A stretch of DNA of 64,000 bases from Corinectria fuckeliana (GCA_019137255.1 WPDH01000123.1:248001-312000); one strand, 5' to 3'; positions 33,515 to 45,680 are shown, numbered from the stretch's first letter. Made by a program: numbers and translations. The notes: a model not told the origin generated them from the letters alone.

Positions 33515-36500
33515 ATGCCTTTCCTCTGCTGCTGCAGCTCTCGAGGTCTGCCTCGGGAATCACAATTCCCACCAGGCACTATCCAGACACCAGCTGTCGA
33601 ACTCAACCTTGTCTCGATCCCTGCGGCAAAACCCCAGAAGCAGCCAATTGATGCGCAACCATCTATTCTAGGGCTCCCCTCCCAAGAAGTATGCGGCTCC
33701 CCGCAGCCCTCGATGGACGCCTACCCGGGCGCGGCTAGGCTCCAGCTGGCTGCAGACGATCTTGACAGTGACGACGACCAACCGACAGCTAGAAAGAGAA
33801 TCAGTGGCACATTCAATGCAGTCCGAACTAAACTTGTCCGGCACATTTGGCACAGCACTAGCATCAGACGTCGGTCACCAGCCTCCTCCATTGGCAACAG
33901 CGAGGAGGAGGTCGCTCGCCGAGCCGAACTGAGACGCCTCATGCATAAAAGAATCCAAACCGAACTTCAGATCGAACAAGGCGACGAAAAGGCCAGCAAC
34001 AAATCCACACCCAGCATTCAATGTGTGTCTTCTGCCACCAACCTCGCACTTCATAGTCTCGGTCCGAGAGACAACATTGAATTCGCCGTCAGCACACCCC
34101 CTGCCCCCGATGTCCCGACGGCCTTGGAGCAACGAGACCCTGCCAGAGAAGAAGATGGCGGCCCAGAAACTTCGCTCAACCAAGGGAGCTATTCGCAATC
34201 CATTGATGAGACTACTGGCACAGTGCGTTGCTTGCGTCCTGCAATTGTCTCCACCGAGCCGTGTCCAGCATCGAGACATGTGAGCCTCCCACAGTCCATA
34301 TCGCAGAGATCTTTTCAGCTATCAAACAGCGTTTCCCGTCTTGATCGAATCCTAGGACCAGAAAACGGGTTTTCTAACCGCCGAGACTCGTCGTCCCTAG
34401 ACGGACAATCGGCACTCGGAGTTTGGCTCATTGCTCAAGGTCTGCGATCAAGAGACAATTCAATTGTCCCACTAGACGATGACGATACCGAAGACCCAGT
34501 TCCTCAAATCGAAATTCAGGAGCGGTTCATGGGGGTCGATAAGATCGCGGAAGTGCTTGCCCCGAGCATGCACAGTACTGCCAAGTCCCGGGCAGAAGAA
34601 TCTCTCGGCCGGGCACAAAGTGTTACAGCTGGATCTAAACAGTTAGAGCAAGGCTCTCTATTAGAAGATGGGACTCTCCTGTCAACGACGACTGCTTCAT
34701 TAGGTAAATCCCGCCAAAGCAAAAAGGGAACGCCGTTCAGGACCACAGAGGGCATTCTAGACAGCCGCGCCTTAGCTTGCATACTCAACTCAATGGTCGA
34801 CAACTCGTCCTCGAACTATACTTCGAAACTACCTAGCTTTGAGCCGAGCCCTGCACGTTCCCATCCAAACCTCCACAATCTTGATATTCAAGACATCCGG
34901 AGTTTCCAAATTTCTCCCTTTGAGTGTAAGTCACTTGAATCATATCATGTTGAGAGTTCCTGACCTTGTTGTAGGGCATAGAAATTCCCCATTGTGTCGC
35001 GACTTTGTAAGTTCAGAGGAACAAGACTCTGACAAAGAAAACCGACCTATTAAGTCCAAATCGCACACCAACACAAATTGGATCCAACATCCGTCTCAAA
35101 TTATGTGCGACCCGGGCTCCCCGTCGCAATCAGAGACCACCAGCTTCCTCCAGCGAGAGGTCGAACTTCGATCGATTCAGAAACGATTTGGCGAAGTCTT
35201 GGCGCGCAAGAAGCTCCCATTTCCCATCAGTAGTCGCTTCCGTGAAGAGTTTGCGGAGCCTACTCATCGCCACACTGAGAGGGCTTCTTTTATCGACAAG
35301 GTCCACCTGACCGTTCCAAAACGGTTCAAGTCAAGGTCCAGAAGCCTAGACATATCAGAACAGACCAACGCATCTAAATCATCGCAGACTGCCAAGACAG
35401 ATTCTACACATTGCGGTATCGGAACGACCCCTCGCAGAGACAAGGACAGCAGGCAGAAGCGACTATCCAACCTGAGCAATCGTTCGCAGAAGCATCAGCT
35501 ATCGTCACAGGTGTACCGACGACCTGACTCAGAGCGAGAGGAAAGCACTACAGACTTGTGGCAACGAGCCATCAGACTTGAGGCAGAGGAGAGACACAGC
35601 TCGAATACTCACGCTAGTACAACTAAGTCCCAACACGAAAGAGTACCCTTTAACAACCACCCCCTGAGCTTGAAAGATGGGCTGAAGAGGGGGGAGGACA
35701 CCGGGAATAGCTCCTTGTCGATGGACAACCCAAACAGAGAGCCGTCTCATCTCACGCCCAATACTGATGAGTTGACCGCCGATGACCCTCTTAAATCGCT
35801 TATCCAGCGATGGGCTGCAGAAATGCGACCCGGGCCGTCGGGAACCACTGAGAGAATCAGACACAGGGGTTCTAAAAAGCTGATGAGGCCACCGCGGTCT
35901 TGGTCCAAGTATCCGTCACACACAAGGGAGGAAAGAACTGGGTATGCGAGTATCAAGGACAATGTCAAACCCAAGGACTTTGCGATAAAGAAGATTGCAG
36001 CAGACGGTAGCGTCGTGTGGGCCACCAACAAGGGCCTCACGACGGAGGAAATAGGCGAAGGAGCACTTACAAGGTCTTTCTCTGCGAGGGTTGGGAAAGC
36101 TTTCAAGTCTAAGCTTACCTGGTTCCTTCCTGCGAGAAGTGCGCATAGAGACGAAACAAAGGTCTTTGGCAAAACCCGGGCCATCTCTCAAGGGGCGAGG
36201 CAGTTGGAATATCCAGAACTTGAGATTTTGCCAACAGAGTCAGGATACAAGGAGCTTCAGGTTCTAGAGAAGGAAATCGACAACATGAGAGGTAAAAAGA
36301 GGTCCCTGGTTACAGAACATGCCTTGGAAAGGCCAAGATCAGCAAGGAGCTTGGGAAGCAGAATGTCGGCCCTTATGAAAGAAGCGGCGATGGCTAGCTG
36401 CCGAGATCACGAAAAAGCTCTTCCTGCAAGCCAGGCCCCAACAGCGCCAGCAACGCCAGCCAGTGGACTACGTAGCTTGCTCCAAGAGAGCGTAGCTCTG

Positions 36501-36833
36501 ACAGACGTTTTTGTCACGCCTCAGAGCCAACTTTCATTCAGCAATGAGACTCAGCTGGATGACGGCAATTCGAATGTGGAGTCAATCAAGAGTGATCGTC
36601 CAGTTTACAAGAGGTCATCGACAATCCTAGCCGATACGAGGGGTCACTTGCGTTCTTCGACATGGGCCGGTCTGTCTAAGCTAGAATGGTCCGATTCAAG
36701 CCAACTGGACGACTTTAGACGATCTTTAAATGTGTTTCCCCGGAATGAGGATGTCAACGGTAGTGTCGAGTCCTTTAGTAGTTTCAAAGAAGATGTCGGA
36801 AGCAGCAGCAGTTCAAGGAGCGGCATGTCATAA
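33515..36833 (+). CDS. Large protein of unknown function, Cys-rich N-terminus
   Basis: Two exons, 33515-34925 and 34975-36833, joined over a 49-nt intron, give 1,089 residues. It begins MPFLCCCSSRGLPRE; such a start with three adjacent Cys residues is a possible palmitoylation site, but this is inference. The body is Ser, Arg and Asp/Glu rich with no globular domain that I recognise. It has a KEN motif (DSDKENRP) just after the splice, several basic-rich segments, and a Ser-rich C-terminus ending in RSGMS. No membrane segments. The start is chosen because the in-frame upstream region has no better ATG and the frame from 33515 is continuously open. The frame extending from an ATG at 34839 is partly intron and a shadow of exon 2. 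Confidence 0.78.
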
Positions 36834-37341
36834 CAAACACGGAGCAGCTTTCATCGACGACACTTTAGTACCGGGGGGCACATTAGGATTAAAAGGAACA
36901 CGGAAGAGGTCTTAAGGGAGAAAATCACATGATAGCGATGGTTGCCGTTCTGAATTATGGGATATGGGAAGCAGAAGACATTATATTGCATAGTAGTGGC
37001 GGTCGTTCGCCTTTTAACTGTCTACCTAACGTACCTAGTCAATTACGTATTCAATCGTTCAAGTACTATCTACTCAGGCTCGCATACTGTGTATAATCTG
37101 AACCTAATACGCCCCTAGCCCCATACTCGTGGGTAATCAAGAAGAACGTGCTGGCGAGACTGCTCAATCTCGTTAACTATGTCCGCACATTCATTGAGCC
37201 GTATGGAGTACGCTTCAGACCTCCCATAAGAAGGGTGACAATCAAGTCGTCCGTGTGCTAGGTCCCGTGGTTAGTCCATACAGAAGAAGACCAGGAAAAG
37301 CGGGAGAATCGAATCTCGCGGACTGTGTTGATAGTCATGGC
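36834..37341. other. Convergent intergenic region
   Basis: About 500 bases between the 3' ends of the unknown large gene (+) and the MFS gene (-). No gene was seen. Confidence 0.6.
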
Positions 37342-39225
37342 TCAGACGGCTTCTTCCTTTTCCCCCATTTCAATGCGCTCCCGCCTGGCCTTGTCCTCCT
37401 CTGCCTTCCGCGACATCTCCTCCCTACGCTCGCGCAGAGCAATGCAGAACGGAGAGCGGCGTCGAATACTGGGGCCCTTCCAGATGAAGACGAAAGGGAT
37501 GAAGCACATGAGGGCGCTCAGGCCGCCGAGGAGAGAGCAGGCGCCGGCGACGCCGAGCCGGCGGAACATGTGGGTGGTGGCAAGGGGAAGGACGACGGCG
37601 AAGAGAGAGCGGCAGCACGAGGCCGCGGCGTTGGCGGAGGCGGCGAAGATCTCGTAGGCATCTGTGAGGTAGTTGAGCAGGGCCATGAAGATGAGGAGGA
37701 AGCCCATGCCGAAGGGGATGCCGGCGAGCAATGGGGCCACCAAGGAGACGGATGACTTGGAGGACCAGCCGAGCCAAAACAGCGAAGCGACGAAGAGCGG
37801 GCCGCCGAGACAGGCCAACGGGAGGCGGCGGTATTCCTCGCGCTTGACCCATTCAGCATTGCGGGCCTGCGCGCGCGCGAGCGTGGTGTCCCAGATCCAG
37901 AAGACCGGTAGAGTGAGGCACGCGCCGGCGGCGATGGGGAGGTAGGCCAGGCCCGTGATGCCGGGGGACAGGCCGTAAACGTCCTGGAAGATGATGGGGA
38001 AGGCCTGGAAGGACATGTAGAAGATGGTGTAGACGAGGGAGAGGTAGGCGCAGGTGGTGGTGACGATGGGCTCGAAGAAGAGCATACGCAGCGGCCGGGT
38101 GAGGACCACGGTCAGGAGCTGGTGGAGATCCGTCTCCTCGAGATCGCGCGGGGCGATGGCTCGCGACTCTGGGTCGGCTTTGCGCATGTTCTTGGCGCGC
38201 TGGGCGAGCAGGATGGGGCCGTACGTCTCCGGGAGGAAGGGGGCCAGGACGAGGGTTACGCCGGCGACGATGAGGGCGATCCAGAAAGCCCAGCGCCAGC
38301 CGATGGTCTCTGACGTGAAGCCAGAGACGATCGGGGAGAGGATAGGACCGAAAGTCGTCGCCTGTAAGTCACGAGTCAGCGTGCTGAAACCAAGGAGGTC
38401 ATACCTGGACAGCCAGACTCACCACCATGAAGATGGCGTACGCTCGGCCCCTAGTCGTTGGGTCGGCAAACACATCGGCCAGGATACCTGCGACAATGGC
38501 GATCGGAGAGCTGGCAAAGGCGCCGGTGAAGAAGCGGAAGACGAGAAGAGCGGGCCAGTTGGGTGCGAGGGCGCAGGCCATGGTGAAGATGGTGAAGAAG
38601 AAGAAGGTGACGAAGCTGAGGTCGCGGCGGCCGTAGTGCTCGCTCAGGGGACCCCAGATGATGGGCCCAAAGACGTAGCCGATGAGATAGACGGAGATAG
38701 GAAGCACCCTCTGCTCTTCTGAGGTGACGCCAAAGTGCTTGACGATTTCGGGGATGGCCATACTGGGCAGGGCCGAGCCCATGGTGGAATTGACGACAAG
38801 GAGTGAGGTGTAGCCGAGAACCACGAGCTTCTTGGTCTACCAGGAAAGTTGTCAGTGAGGCCTTTAGACCAGAGCGACAGATGCATGGTCTCATACAGTT
38901 GTCCAATTGTATGGGTTCTCGGGGTCGTTGGGTTCCCAATTGATGAGAACCTCTGTTGTGCGGCTCCTCGTTCGCGAGCGGATGTTGTGAAGAGCCCCAA
39001 TGCCCCGGTCTGCCGTCTCTTCCTCATAGCGAGCCTCGGCGTCGAGCTCGTCTAGACGTGTGATTCTGTCCGAGATGGAACTACTCCGACGTCGACCGCC
39101 TATTCATTTGGTGAACTCCCATGGAAATTGTTGTGCTGCCCGACAGCCTTGGGTAGTAGAGTTGGATCTGACTTACGGTAAGGGGACGTATCCCGCATTG
39201 TACCACTGGATTCACTACTCGGCAT
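37342..39225 (-). CDS. MFS transporter, DHA1 (drug or polyamine:H+) type
   Basis: Plasma-membrane secondary transporter. Four exons, 39177-39225, 38897-39099, 38423-38836 and 37342-38361, give 561 residues with a cytosolic N-terminus of about 80 residues (MPSSESSGTMRDTSPY...) that ends in DPENPYNW, a typical DHA1 sequence before helix 1. Motif A between helices 2 and 3 is GPLSEHYGRR. The rest shows about 12 hydrophobic helices, such as VLGYTSLLVVNSTM and ACLTLPVFWIW. The small first exon (49 coding bases) was found by frame: the second exon has an in-frame stop before it unless an AATAG acceptor and GTAAGT donor are used. The substrate is unknown; relatives export drugs or polyamines. Confidence 0.92.
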
Positions 39226-40093
39226 TTTTCCTTTGGGATAGGTAGGAACCTAGAGGAAACCATATGAAGCATTCACGAACGGAATTGGGCTCAAATGAAA
39301 GAAGGAAAAGATACGACAATCAGAGAAGAAAGTGGTAGCGAGGGCATCTTTCTGGGTCACAGGAACCCAAGGATCCCTCTTCTCTTCTCTTTTCTCTCCC
39401 ATGACAAGTCTTGTGGGGGACCCGCCTTGATGGAAGGGGTGGATCTTTACCCTTACACTCCACACCAAAGCAAAGGCCATTGCATATCCGATGGGCAATA
39501 GGTTCGGGATTAAGCAGAAGGCGTTGAAGCCCCGCCCAGATAGGGCGGCCTGGAGCTGCAATTGGCCGCTACGATGTCCGGAGCCGGGGCAAACTGGGGC
39601 AGGCCGACAGGCTTGGCGGTGGGATGCCGTGGGATGGATGGCGACGAAGGGCGACGTTACCCGCTGCAATTCCCGGCCGGTGCATCGGATCTGGGTCGGA
39701 GGCTGGAAGCTTGGGGGCTTGGAGTGTTGGCTGCTAGCGCTAGTTAGTGTGCGACCTGGCCCAAATGACGAATCGCGGGCTGCGTTATCGCTTGACCGAT
39801 CAACCATTAGATGCGCCTCCTTTCGCTGAGTCGAGTGGCCGGCAGCCGATGGACCCCCGGTCTTCCACAAGGCGTGAGACGATAGGGCGCGAAGGGAGGA
39901 GTGGAGGTGGTGATTACCTATGGATGCACACGTCACGAAGGGGACGCTGGTTGCATATGCCGTGTCGGGAGTTGGAGGCCGAAGCGAACAAGGGCGTCAC
40001 GAGTTCTGGGATTTGGTGCCCGAAGTTTTCATTCGCACGATTTCTGACAGCAATGGAAAAGTCATCTGCCGGCCGATCGAGGGCGGCTGAAAC
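39226..40093. other. MFS gene promoter and 3' flank of the prefoldin gene
   Basis: About 870 bases. It has no gene and no clear motif beyond short GA-rich words; several open frames on both strands look non-coding. Confidence 0.5.
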
Positions 40094-40705
40094 TCAGGTC
40101 TCTAGGTTAATCTGCTTTCCGAACCTGGCATACAGCTCGACCTTGAGCTGGGTCATTTCTTCGCGGATCGTCCCAAGCTTTTCTTCCAACCCGGTCGACT
40201 CCTCCTCGAGCTTTTCTGTGGCTTCCTCGAGGAGCTCCTGCGCCTGTTCTAGAGGAATGTGGAAGAAGGCGTCGCCGATCTTGTACCTAGCACGATGAAA
40301 AGGACCTCCGTTAGCCAAGGTGTAATTTTTCGACGGTGTTTTTGTGACCGCCATGAGCGGGCGGGGGTTTCGTACTGGACTTTTTCGTCCTCGTCTGCGA
40401 GTTCGAGCTCGGTGGACAAGTCGTCTAGCTCTTCCTTCTCCTTCTGTAATATCTGGTCAGCGCCCAGCCAGGAGAGGTGAGACATGGAGCCGCACAGTCT
40501 TCCCCGTCAGCTCCTCCTCCAGGACGAGCTCTCGCTGGTGTAGTCGGCTGAATCGGTTGATCTTGTCCTGGTCCTCTCGTCGCACTTCGACCTCGTCGGC
40601 TGCCTCCTCGTCGGCCTTGGACAGCTGGGGCGGGTGTTAGATGGAGTGTAGGAAGGGGTTAGTTGGGTGGTAACTCACCATGCGGCGTTGCAATATCGAA
40701 GCCAT
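40094..40705 (-). CDS. GIM3: Prefoldin subunit 4
   Basis: Subunit of the hexameric prefoldin chaperone that hands actin and tubulin to the CCT chaperonin. Four exons, 40679-40705, 40496-40624, 40376-40443 and 40094-40286, give 138 residues. The N-terminal coiled coil begins ADEEAADEVEVRREDQDKI, a beta-prefoldin feature, then INRFSRLHQRELVLEEEL. The YKIGDAFFHIPLEQAQELLEE segment is the usual central hairpin, followed by the C-terminal coil ending GKQINLET. Yeast Gim3 is 129 residues. The first exon encodes only 9 residues. Donor 2 (GTGCGG) is not the typical consensus. Divergent from the CENP-W-like gene. Confidence 0.9.
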
Positions 40706-41038
40706 GGTGGGCGGCTGGGACTGGCTTGGCCGGTGTGTTGATGTTCGACGGCGATGCCTCTTACGCAGCTTGAATCCCACCGAGCTTCAAATGCGATGGT
40801 GGGTTACAGTGTGTCAGGACAGTGCGAGTGCAGGATCACTGTACGCCCCTCTGCAGGACGCGAGGCTCCTACGCAGTACGTACCGCAGCCTTCGGGCCAT
40901 CCCGATTGGCCATCCCCGCACCACGAGCCGTATTAAGTGAGGTCAGCGAGCATCAGGCTGGAGACGTCCTTGTAAACAATCCATCGCTGGGCGAACAAAC
41001 ATCATCATCACCATTCAAAGCTCGATAAAAACACCGCC
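40706..41038. promoter_or_regulatory. Short divergent promoter of GIM3 and the CENP-W-like gene
   Basis: Only 333 bases separate the two start codons, so regulatory sequence is likely shared. No confident factor site was identified. Confidence 0.5.
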
Positions 41039-41451
41039 ATGGCGCTCGGAAAAAAGGCCTATCCCAAGGCCACTGTCAAGAAGATCATCAAGGCGCACTC
41101 CAATCACAACCTCAAGAAGAATGCCGACGTGACGGTATGGTCAACCAACAACTCTATGCATCGCGGAATCGCGCCTTGCTAATGTTACGTGACAGATCTT
41201 TCTGGACTATGTTCTATTCATGGAAACGTACAACCTCTCAGCCACTCTATTGCGAGCGAGCGCAAGCTAACATGTCAAAAAGACTGATCAAAGAAGCTGC
41301 GATACAATCCAAGAAGTCTGGCGAGCGAGGGTTGTCCGCGCGAAGTGTCAAGAAGGTGACCAGGGTATGTCTCGATGGCAGTTTCGCCTCCTCCGCAACT
41401 GGATCTAACTCCGCTCCTCTGCAGGACACCTTGGCCAAGTTCAAAGGATGA
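41039..41451 (+). CDS. Histone-fold protein, CENP-W-like
   Basis: Four exons, 41039-41134, 41196-41227, 41283-41364 and 41425-41451, give 78 residues: MALGKKAYPKATVKKI, NHNLKKNADVT, IFLDYVLFMET, then SARSVKKVTRDTLAKFKG. The length, the helix-strand-helix pattern (DYVLFMETLIKEAAI as the long helix), and the basic N- and C-termini fit the small histone-fold proteins that form the CENP-T/CENP-W kinetochore dimer. By memory the ending VTRDTLAKFKG is typical for fungal CENP-W. Other histone-fold subunits (NF-Y or CBF type) cannot be excluded. Exon 2 (32 bases) and exon 4 (27 bases) are very small, but every junction keeps the frame and has GT...AG ends. Confidence 0.8.
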
Positions 41452-42485
41452 ATGAAGTCAGCAAAGGACGAAATTGCATGGCAAACACGTACACGTCCCT
41501 TTGGAACAGCCTGGCCATATGCGGGTGCGGGTGCAGGTGCAGCCGCATCGCAGGATAGACTCAGGGTTGGATGCATCACCGTTAGAACCGCAAACGCACC
41601 TGCAACTGCACGTCAGATGGGACTTGACTAAGGGGACAGCTAGGGGTAGAAATAGTTGTTAGCAGCTACGAGGCGCACGGCGATCCCGGGCCAAGAAGGG
41701 AGGGAGCTGAAAATAAGGGGAGCGCATCCGTAGAGAGCGCAGGGCTAGCTGGCGCTGTGAGGCACGAGACCATCTTGTTTGCGCACCGCACGCGCAGCTG
41801 GCGGGTTCTTGGTGGGGCACGTTGGCATCGGAGGGCTCCCGTCCATTTGCACTTGGCAACAGCTGTCGGCGAAGCGCATGCAGCAAACGGCGATAATCAA
41901 CCCGGAACCAGCAGTGGCTTGTATTGTGAGATCATTGACAACAAGAGAGATATCTACTGGTACTTAGAAAGTGAGAAGACTGTGGCCTCTAGCCCAAGCC
42001 AAGAGGCGGCAACGGCCCATTTCAGCTCTCCCATCGTGTCCTCCGTCTTCTTGCTGGTTCTAGAAACGCGGACGGGTGTCACTGAGTGGCCCATGCAGGG
42101 GTAGTAGCCATGCGGGCTTGGGGCTTCTGGGCCTTGGGGTTAGCACCCGGGGGCCTCTAAAAATCCGACCCCATTAACCAGACTACCTTTGTACCACCAC
42201 CTCCTCCTCCTCAGCTCCTCTTACTCCTCCCCTCTTTTGCCTCCAAAACCTACCAAACACCCTCTACCAACTTCCACTTATTGCCCCCTTCACGCACCCA
42301 ACCGCTCGTCTTCCAAACCCTCCTCCAATCCCTTCCTGTGGCACTTTCGGTCCCACCACCCTCACCCATTCGCCTCTGCACCACCCGTCATTGATCACGG
42401 CGGTGCTTCAGTCCCTCGCGCAACCTGAGCACACAGACTGACTCGATCGTCACTCCACGGTTCACCACCCCAACCACCACACCAA
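41452..42485. other. Intergenic upstream of the YAG7-like gene
   Basis: About 1 kb. The last 300 bases (42185-42480) are strongly pyrimidine-rich, as in fungal leader regions of abundant proteins. No gene. Confidence 0.55.
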
Positions 42486-43995
42486 ATGGCTGCACCTGCT
42501 GTCCAGCCCGCTTCTAAGTCTTCGAAGAAGAAGGCCCCTCGAGGCCTCGAACGAACCGAGTCCCCCGCACCCAGCATGACCTCTACCGCCGCCGACAAGG
42601 CTGGTGACGACTCGTCCGAGAGTCCCTACATCAGGGAGCTCCAGAAGTAGGCCCCCCAAACGCTACGAACATGTGCTCTTGCAATTCATGCGTACTGACG
42701 GTGCTGGAAAGGAACATTCGCAACGTGAACAAGAAGATCGTAAGTGCTGTGCCGTCCTGCGGCCCAATGCCTAGCTTTCGCACTAACAACCGTGGCCAGA
42801 CGAACGCCTCCAAAACCGATTCGCTCCTGAGTCAGAACCCTGGCAAGACTCTCGAGGAGCTTGTCGCCTCCAAGATCATCAACACCGATCAGAAGGCCCA
42901 GATCCTCAAGAAGCCCGCCCTGCAAGCTCAGCTCGCGCAGTACGAAGAGCAGCTTGTGCAATACCAGAAGATCGACGAGCAGTACCGCATTCGTGCCACC
43001 GCCGACAAGGCCGAGTGGGAGAAGACCCTAGAGAAGGCAAAGGCCGATGCCATCAACGAGGCCAAGGAAGCGTCCCAGAATGCTCTTAAGGACAACCTCC
43101 TAGTTCTGTCGCAATTCTTGCGACTTGCTGCCTACCGCCGCGAGGAGGCCAAGGACCCCGAGTCCGACGAGAGCCAGGCTATTGAAGGTGTTCTCCTTGC
43201 CATCTACTCTGGAGATGATGGCGCAGTCCAGTCCATGCTGAAGTTGGTCGATGGGTCCGATGATCAGATCGTCAGTGTGCCCGGAGAGCAGCTGCAGACG
43301 TCCTGTATGTTTGCACGGCACCTACCTACTTTGAATGTTTCGCTAACAATCTTCAGACTCAAAGGTCAAGTCACTTGCGCAGGAGTACAAGACGCCATTC
43401 TATCCCGAGGAGGGTCAGGCCGTCGATACCGAGGCTGTCTCTGACCCAACCATCGCAAACGCATCCGCGACCGAGATCGAGGCTGGAGACACTGCTCTCT
43501 CCAGCGGCCCCACCGAGCCTACTTCTAACGGTATCACGAATGCCAACGTGACCGACGATGCTGCCAACGCGGTCGCCGAGAGCCATTGGGACAACACCAA
43601 CAATACCAACGAGTTGTCCATGTCCCAGGAGTGGGTTGATGTCAAGGCTGAGGCCGAGGCCACCACCCCTAACGCGACTACCAACACTCAGTCCTGGGCG
43701 GATGACCACCCCGAACATGTCCCCGAGGTAAGCTCATTTCTTCCTCTGTTGTTTATGATAGCCGGGAACTAACAAGCCGACTTAGCCTGTGACCACCTCC
43801 ACCGATGCCAGCGACGGGTTCCACCAGGTCCAGCGGAACAAGCCTCGCGGCGATCGCGAGGGCGGCAGCCATCGTGGACGGGGCCGGGGTGAGTGGCGAG
43901 GCCGCGGCGGCCGTGGTGAGGGCCGCGGACGAGGCCGCGGCAATCGCGGTGCGGGCGGCCCTCCACGCCCCCGTCGTACCGAAGAGTCGTCGTAA
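42486..43995 (+). CDS. YAG7: YAG7-like RGG-box protein
   Basis: Five exons, 42486-42646, 42712-42739, 42800-43304, 43357-43727 and 43786-43995, encode 424 residues. The N-terminus is Lys/Ser-rich, followed by YIRELQKNIRNVNKKITNASKT, then a long amphipathic region with LSQNPGKTLEELVASK and QILKKPALQAQLAQYEEQL, the pattern of fungal YAG7-type proteins. The middle is acidic and rich in Asn/Thr, and the C-terminus is an RGG box (RGRGRGEWRGRGGRGEGRGR), a common RNA-binding and arginine-methylation region. Yeast Yag7 is ribosome-associated (family knowledge); a role in translation is an inference. Exon 2 has only 28 bases. Confidence 0.78.
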
Positions 43996-44820
43996 AGCTC
44001 TTGTCGGCATCCCGTGGGTAGACTCACAACCTACGATTCTCCTCGCATCTCCCGATGACGGATGTATACCATGAAACGGTGGCGTTTACAAGCCGCAGAT
44101 CCACTCAGTACATACTGATGGATGATGACTTGGGGCTTTGCATTTGGGGTTGCTGAATTTTGGGATTCGGATTCATGTCCGGCGAAGGGGTCGGGGGAGT
44201 TCCTAATACCTTTGTACAATATGGGTCCTGTGTGAGGGGCATCAAATGGGCAGCAAGGTATACAGAAAAGAAATGTGAAATAATACCCACCACCGGCAGA
44301 TTGTTCTGTCCGGAATGGTGATGCCAACACTGTCTCAGAGACTAAAGTTTTGTCTGACTTGTGCCTAGTCCGCGTGATCACAGGTGAAGCATGCCGTTTT
44401 CGTATTATGCCATGTAGGAAGCGCCTGTCAACAGAGTAAAAGAGCACATTTCAAGTACGTCTGTTCCTTTCCTTGAAAGCAATGATTAACAGCCCACTGT
44501 GGCTTCTGTCTTCTGTGCGCTCGGTTGTGTTTTCCAATTGAACAGGATTGTCATTGTCAGGCTAGGTAGCTTCTGAGACTGAGGTCGTTAGAGCTAAGTA
44601 GGTACCTAAGCTGGGCTGGCAAGCTGGTTTCCAGGGGTCTCCGATTTGTGGGGAGCTAGGAAGCCTCTTTTATTGGATCATCATTTCGCCCCTCTAATTC
44701 CACACCTTTGGCTGGAGCCTTGTCTTTCGTCACCTTGCCTCCAGCTCTTTACCAAGCTTGCATCCTTCAACAATATCACACTATTGTCACGAAAACGAAC
44801 CCGTTTCACTCCACGCCGCA
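43996..44820. other. YAG7-like gene 3' flank and HUB1 promoter
   Basis: About 820 bases. TAGGTACC at 44599-44606. No gene. Confidence 0.55.
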
Positions 44821-45680
44821 ATGGCAGACCTACCACCGAAACCCAGTCGCGACCTCAACCCCCCACCGACAGGTCCGCGCGACCACTCTGAGGGTAACAA
44901 ACGAAGCGACAATAACCCCGGCCGCGACGGCGATTGCTACCGACCGGGCGACAGATCTGAGCGGGATCGTGACGGTGGTCGCGGCTACGGCCGGGATAGC
45001 AACCGTGACAGCAACCGTGATAACAACCGGGACAGTAATCGGGACAGAGACTATGGTCGCGACGGCAATCGAGACCGCGACTCAGATCGACGTCGGGATC
45101 GCGACTTCGATAGACCCAGAAACAGTGATCGGGGCCGCGACAGGAGGCCTCGAGGAGGCGGTTTCAAGTGGAAGGATGAGCGTCGTGACAATGATGACCG
45201 CCGTGGCAACGATGGCCGCCGTGGAAATGACAACCGCCGCGGTAACGACGATCGCCGCCGTGATGACAGACCCTACCGTCGCCGCTCGCAGTCCCCTCAT
45301 CGCCGCGACCGCGACGGCGGCGAATCCAGCAAATCCAAGAAGGACCCGAAGCCCGCCGCTGCTCCCGCTGCCCCCGCTGGTGGCGGCGAGGAGATGATCA
45401 TCGTCAACATCAACGACCGACTAGGCACCAAGGCTGCGATCCCCTGCTTTGCGTCCGACCGGGTCAAGGAGTTCAAGGTTCGAAGCATTCAAGCCCTACC
45501 GTAGTGTGTCGTATCACTAACTTGTGGTAGATCATGGTCGCTGCTCGCATCGGCCGTGAGCCGCACGAGATTCTCTTGAAGCGGCAGGGTGAGCGACCGT
45601 TCAAGGACCAATTGAGCTTAGAGGACTATGGCGTTAGCAACGGGGTGCAACTCGACCTTGAGGTTGACACTGGTGAGTAA
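44821..45680 (+). CDS. HUB1: Ubiquitin-like Hub1 with long Arg/Asp-rich extension
   Basis: Hub1 (UBL5) binds the tri-snRNP protein Snu66 without being conjugated and tunes pre-mRNA splicing. Two exons, 44821-45477 and 45531-45680, code for 268 residues. Residues 192-268 are the Hub1 domain: MIIVNINDRLGTKAAIPC, DRVKEF, KIMVAARIGREPHEILL, RPFKDQLSLEDYGV. Residues 1-190 are mostly RD, RN and RR repeats with an RGGGFKWKDERR segment and RRRSQSPHRR, like RS/RD splicing factors. Hub1 in yeast and UBL5 in humans are only about 73 residues. The double tyrosine that usually ends Hub1 is absent; here the tail is DLEVDTGE. The donor (GTTCGA) is weak, and a downstream start at the MIIV methionine is possible for a short form. 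Confidence 0.85.

Noticed and set aside
34839..34974. ATG at 34839 as start of a separate 664-codon gene
   Set aside because: The frame before 34975 is the intron and a wrong-phase read of exon 1; a GTAAGT...GTAG intron joins the two exons in frame.
37255..37340. tRNA-like T-arm (GGGAGAATCGAATCTC) near 37306-37323
   Set aside because: No matching A box, anticodon arm or acceptor stem could be folded around it.
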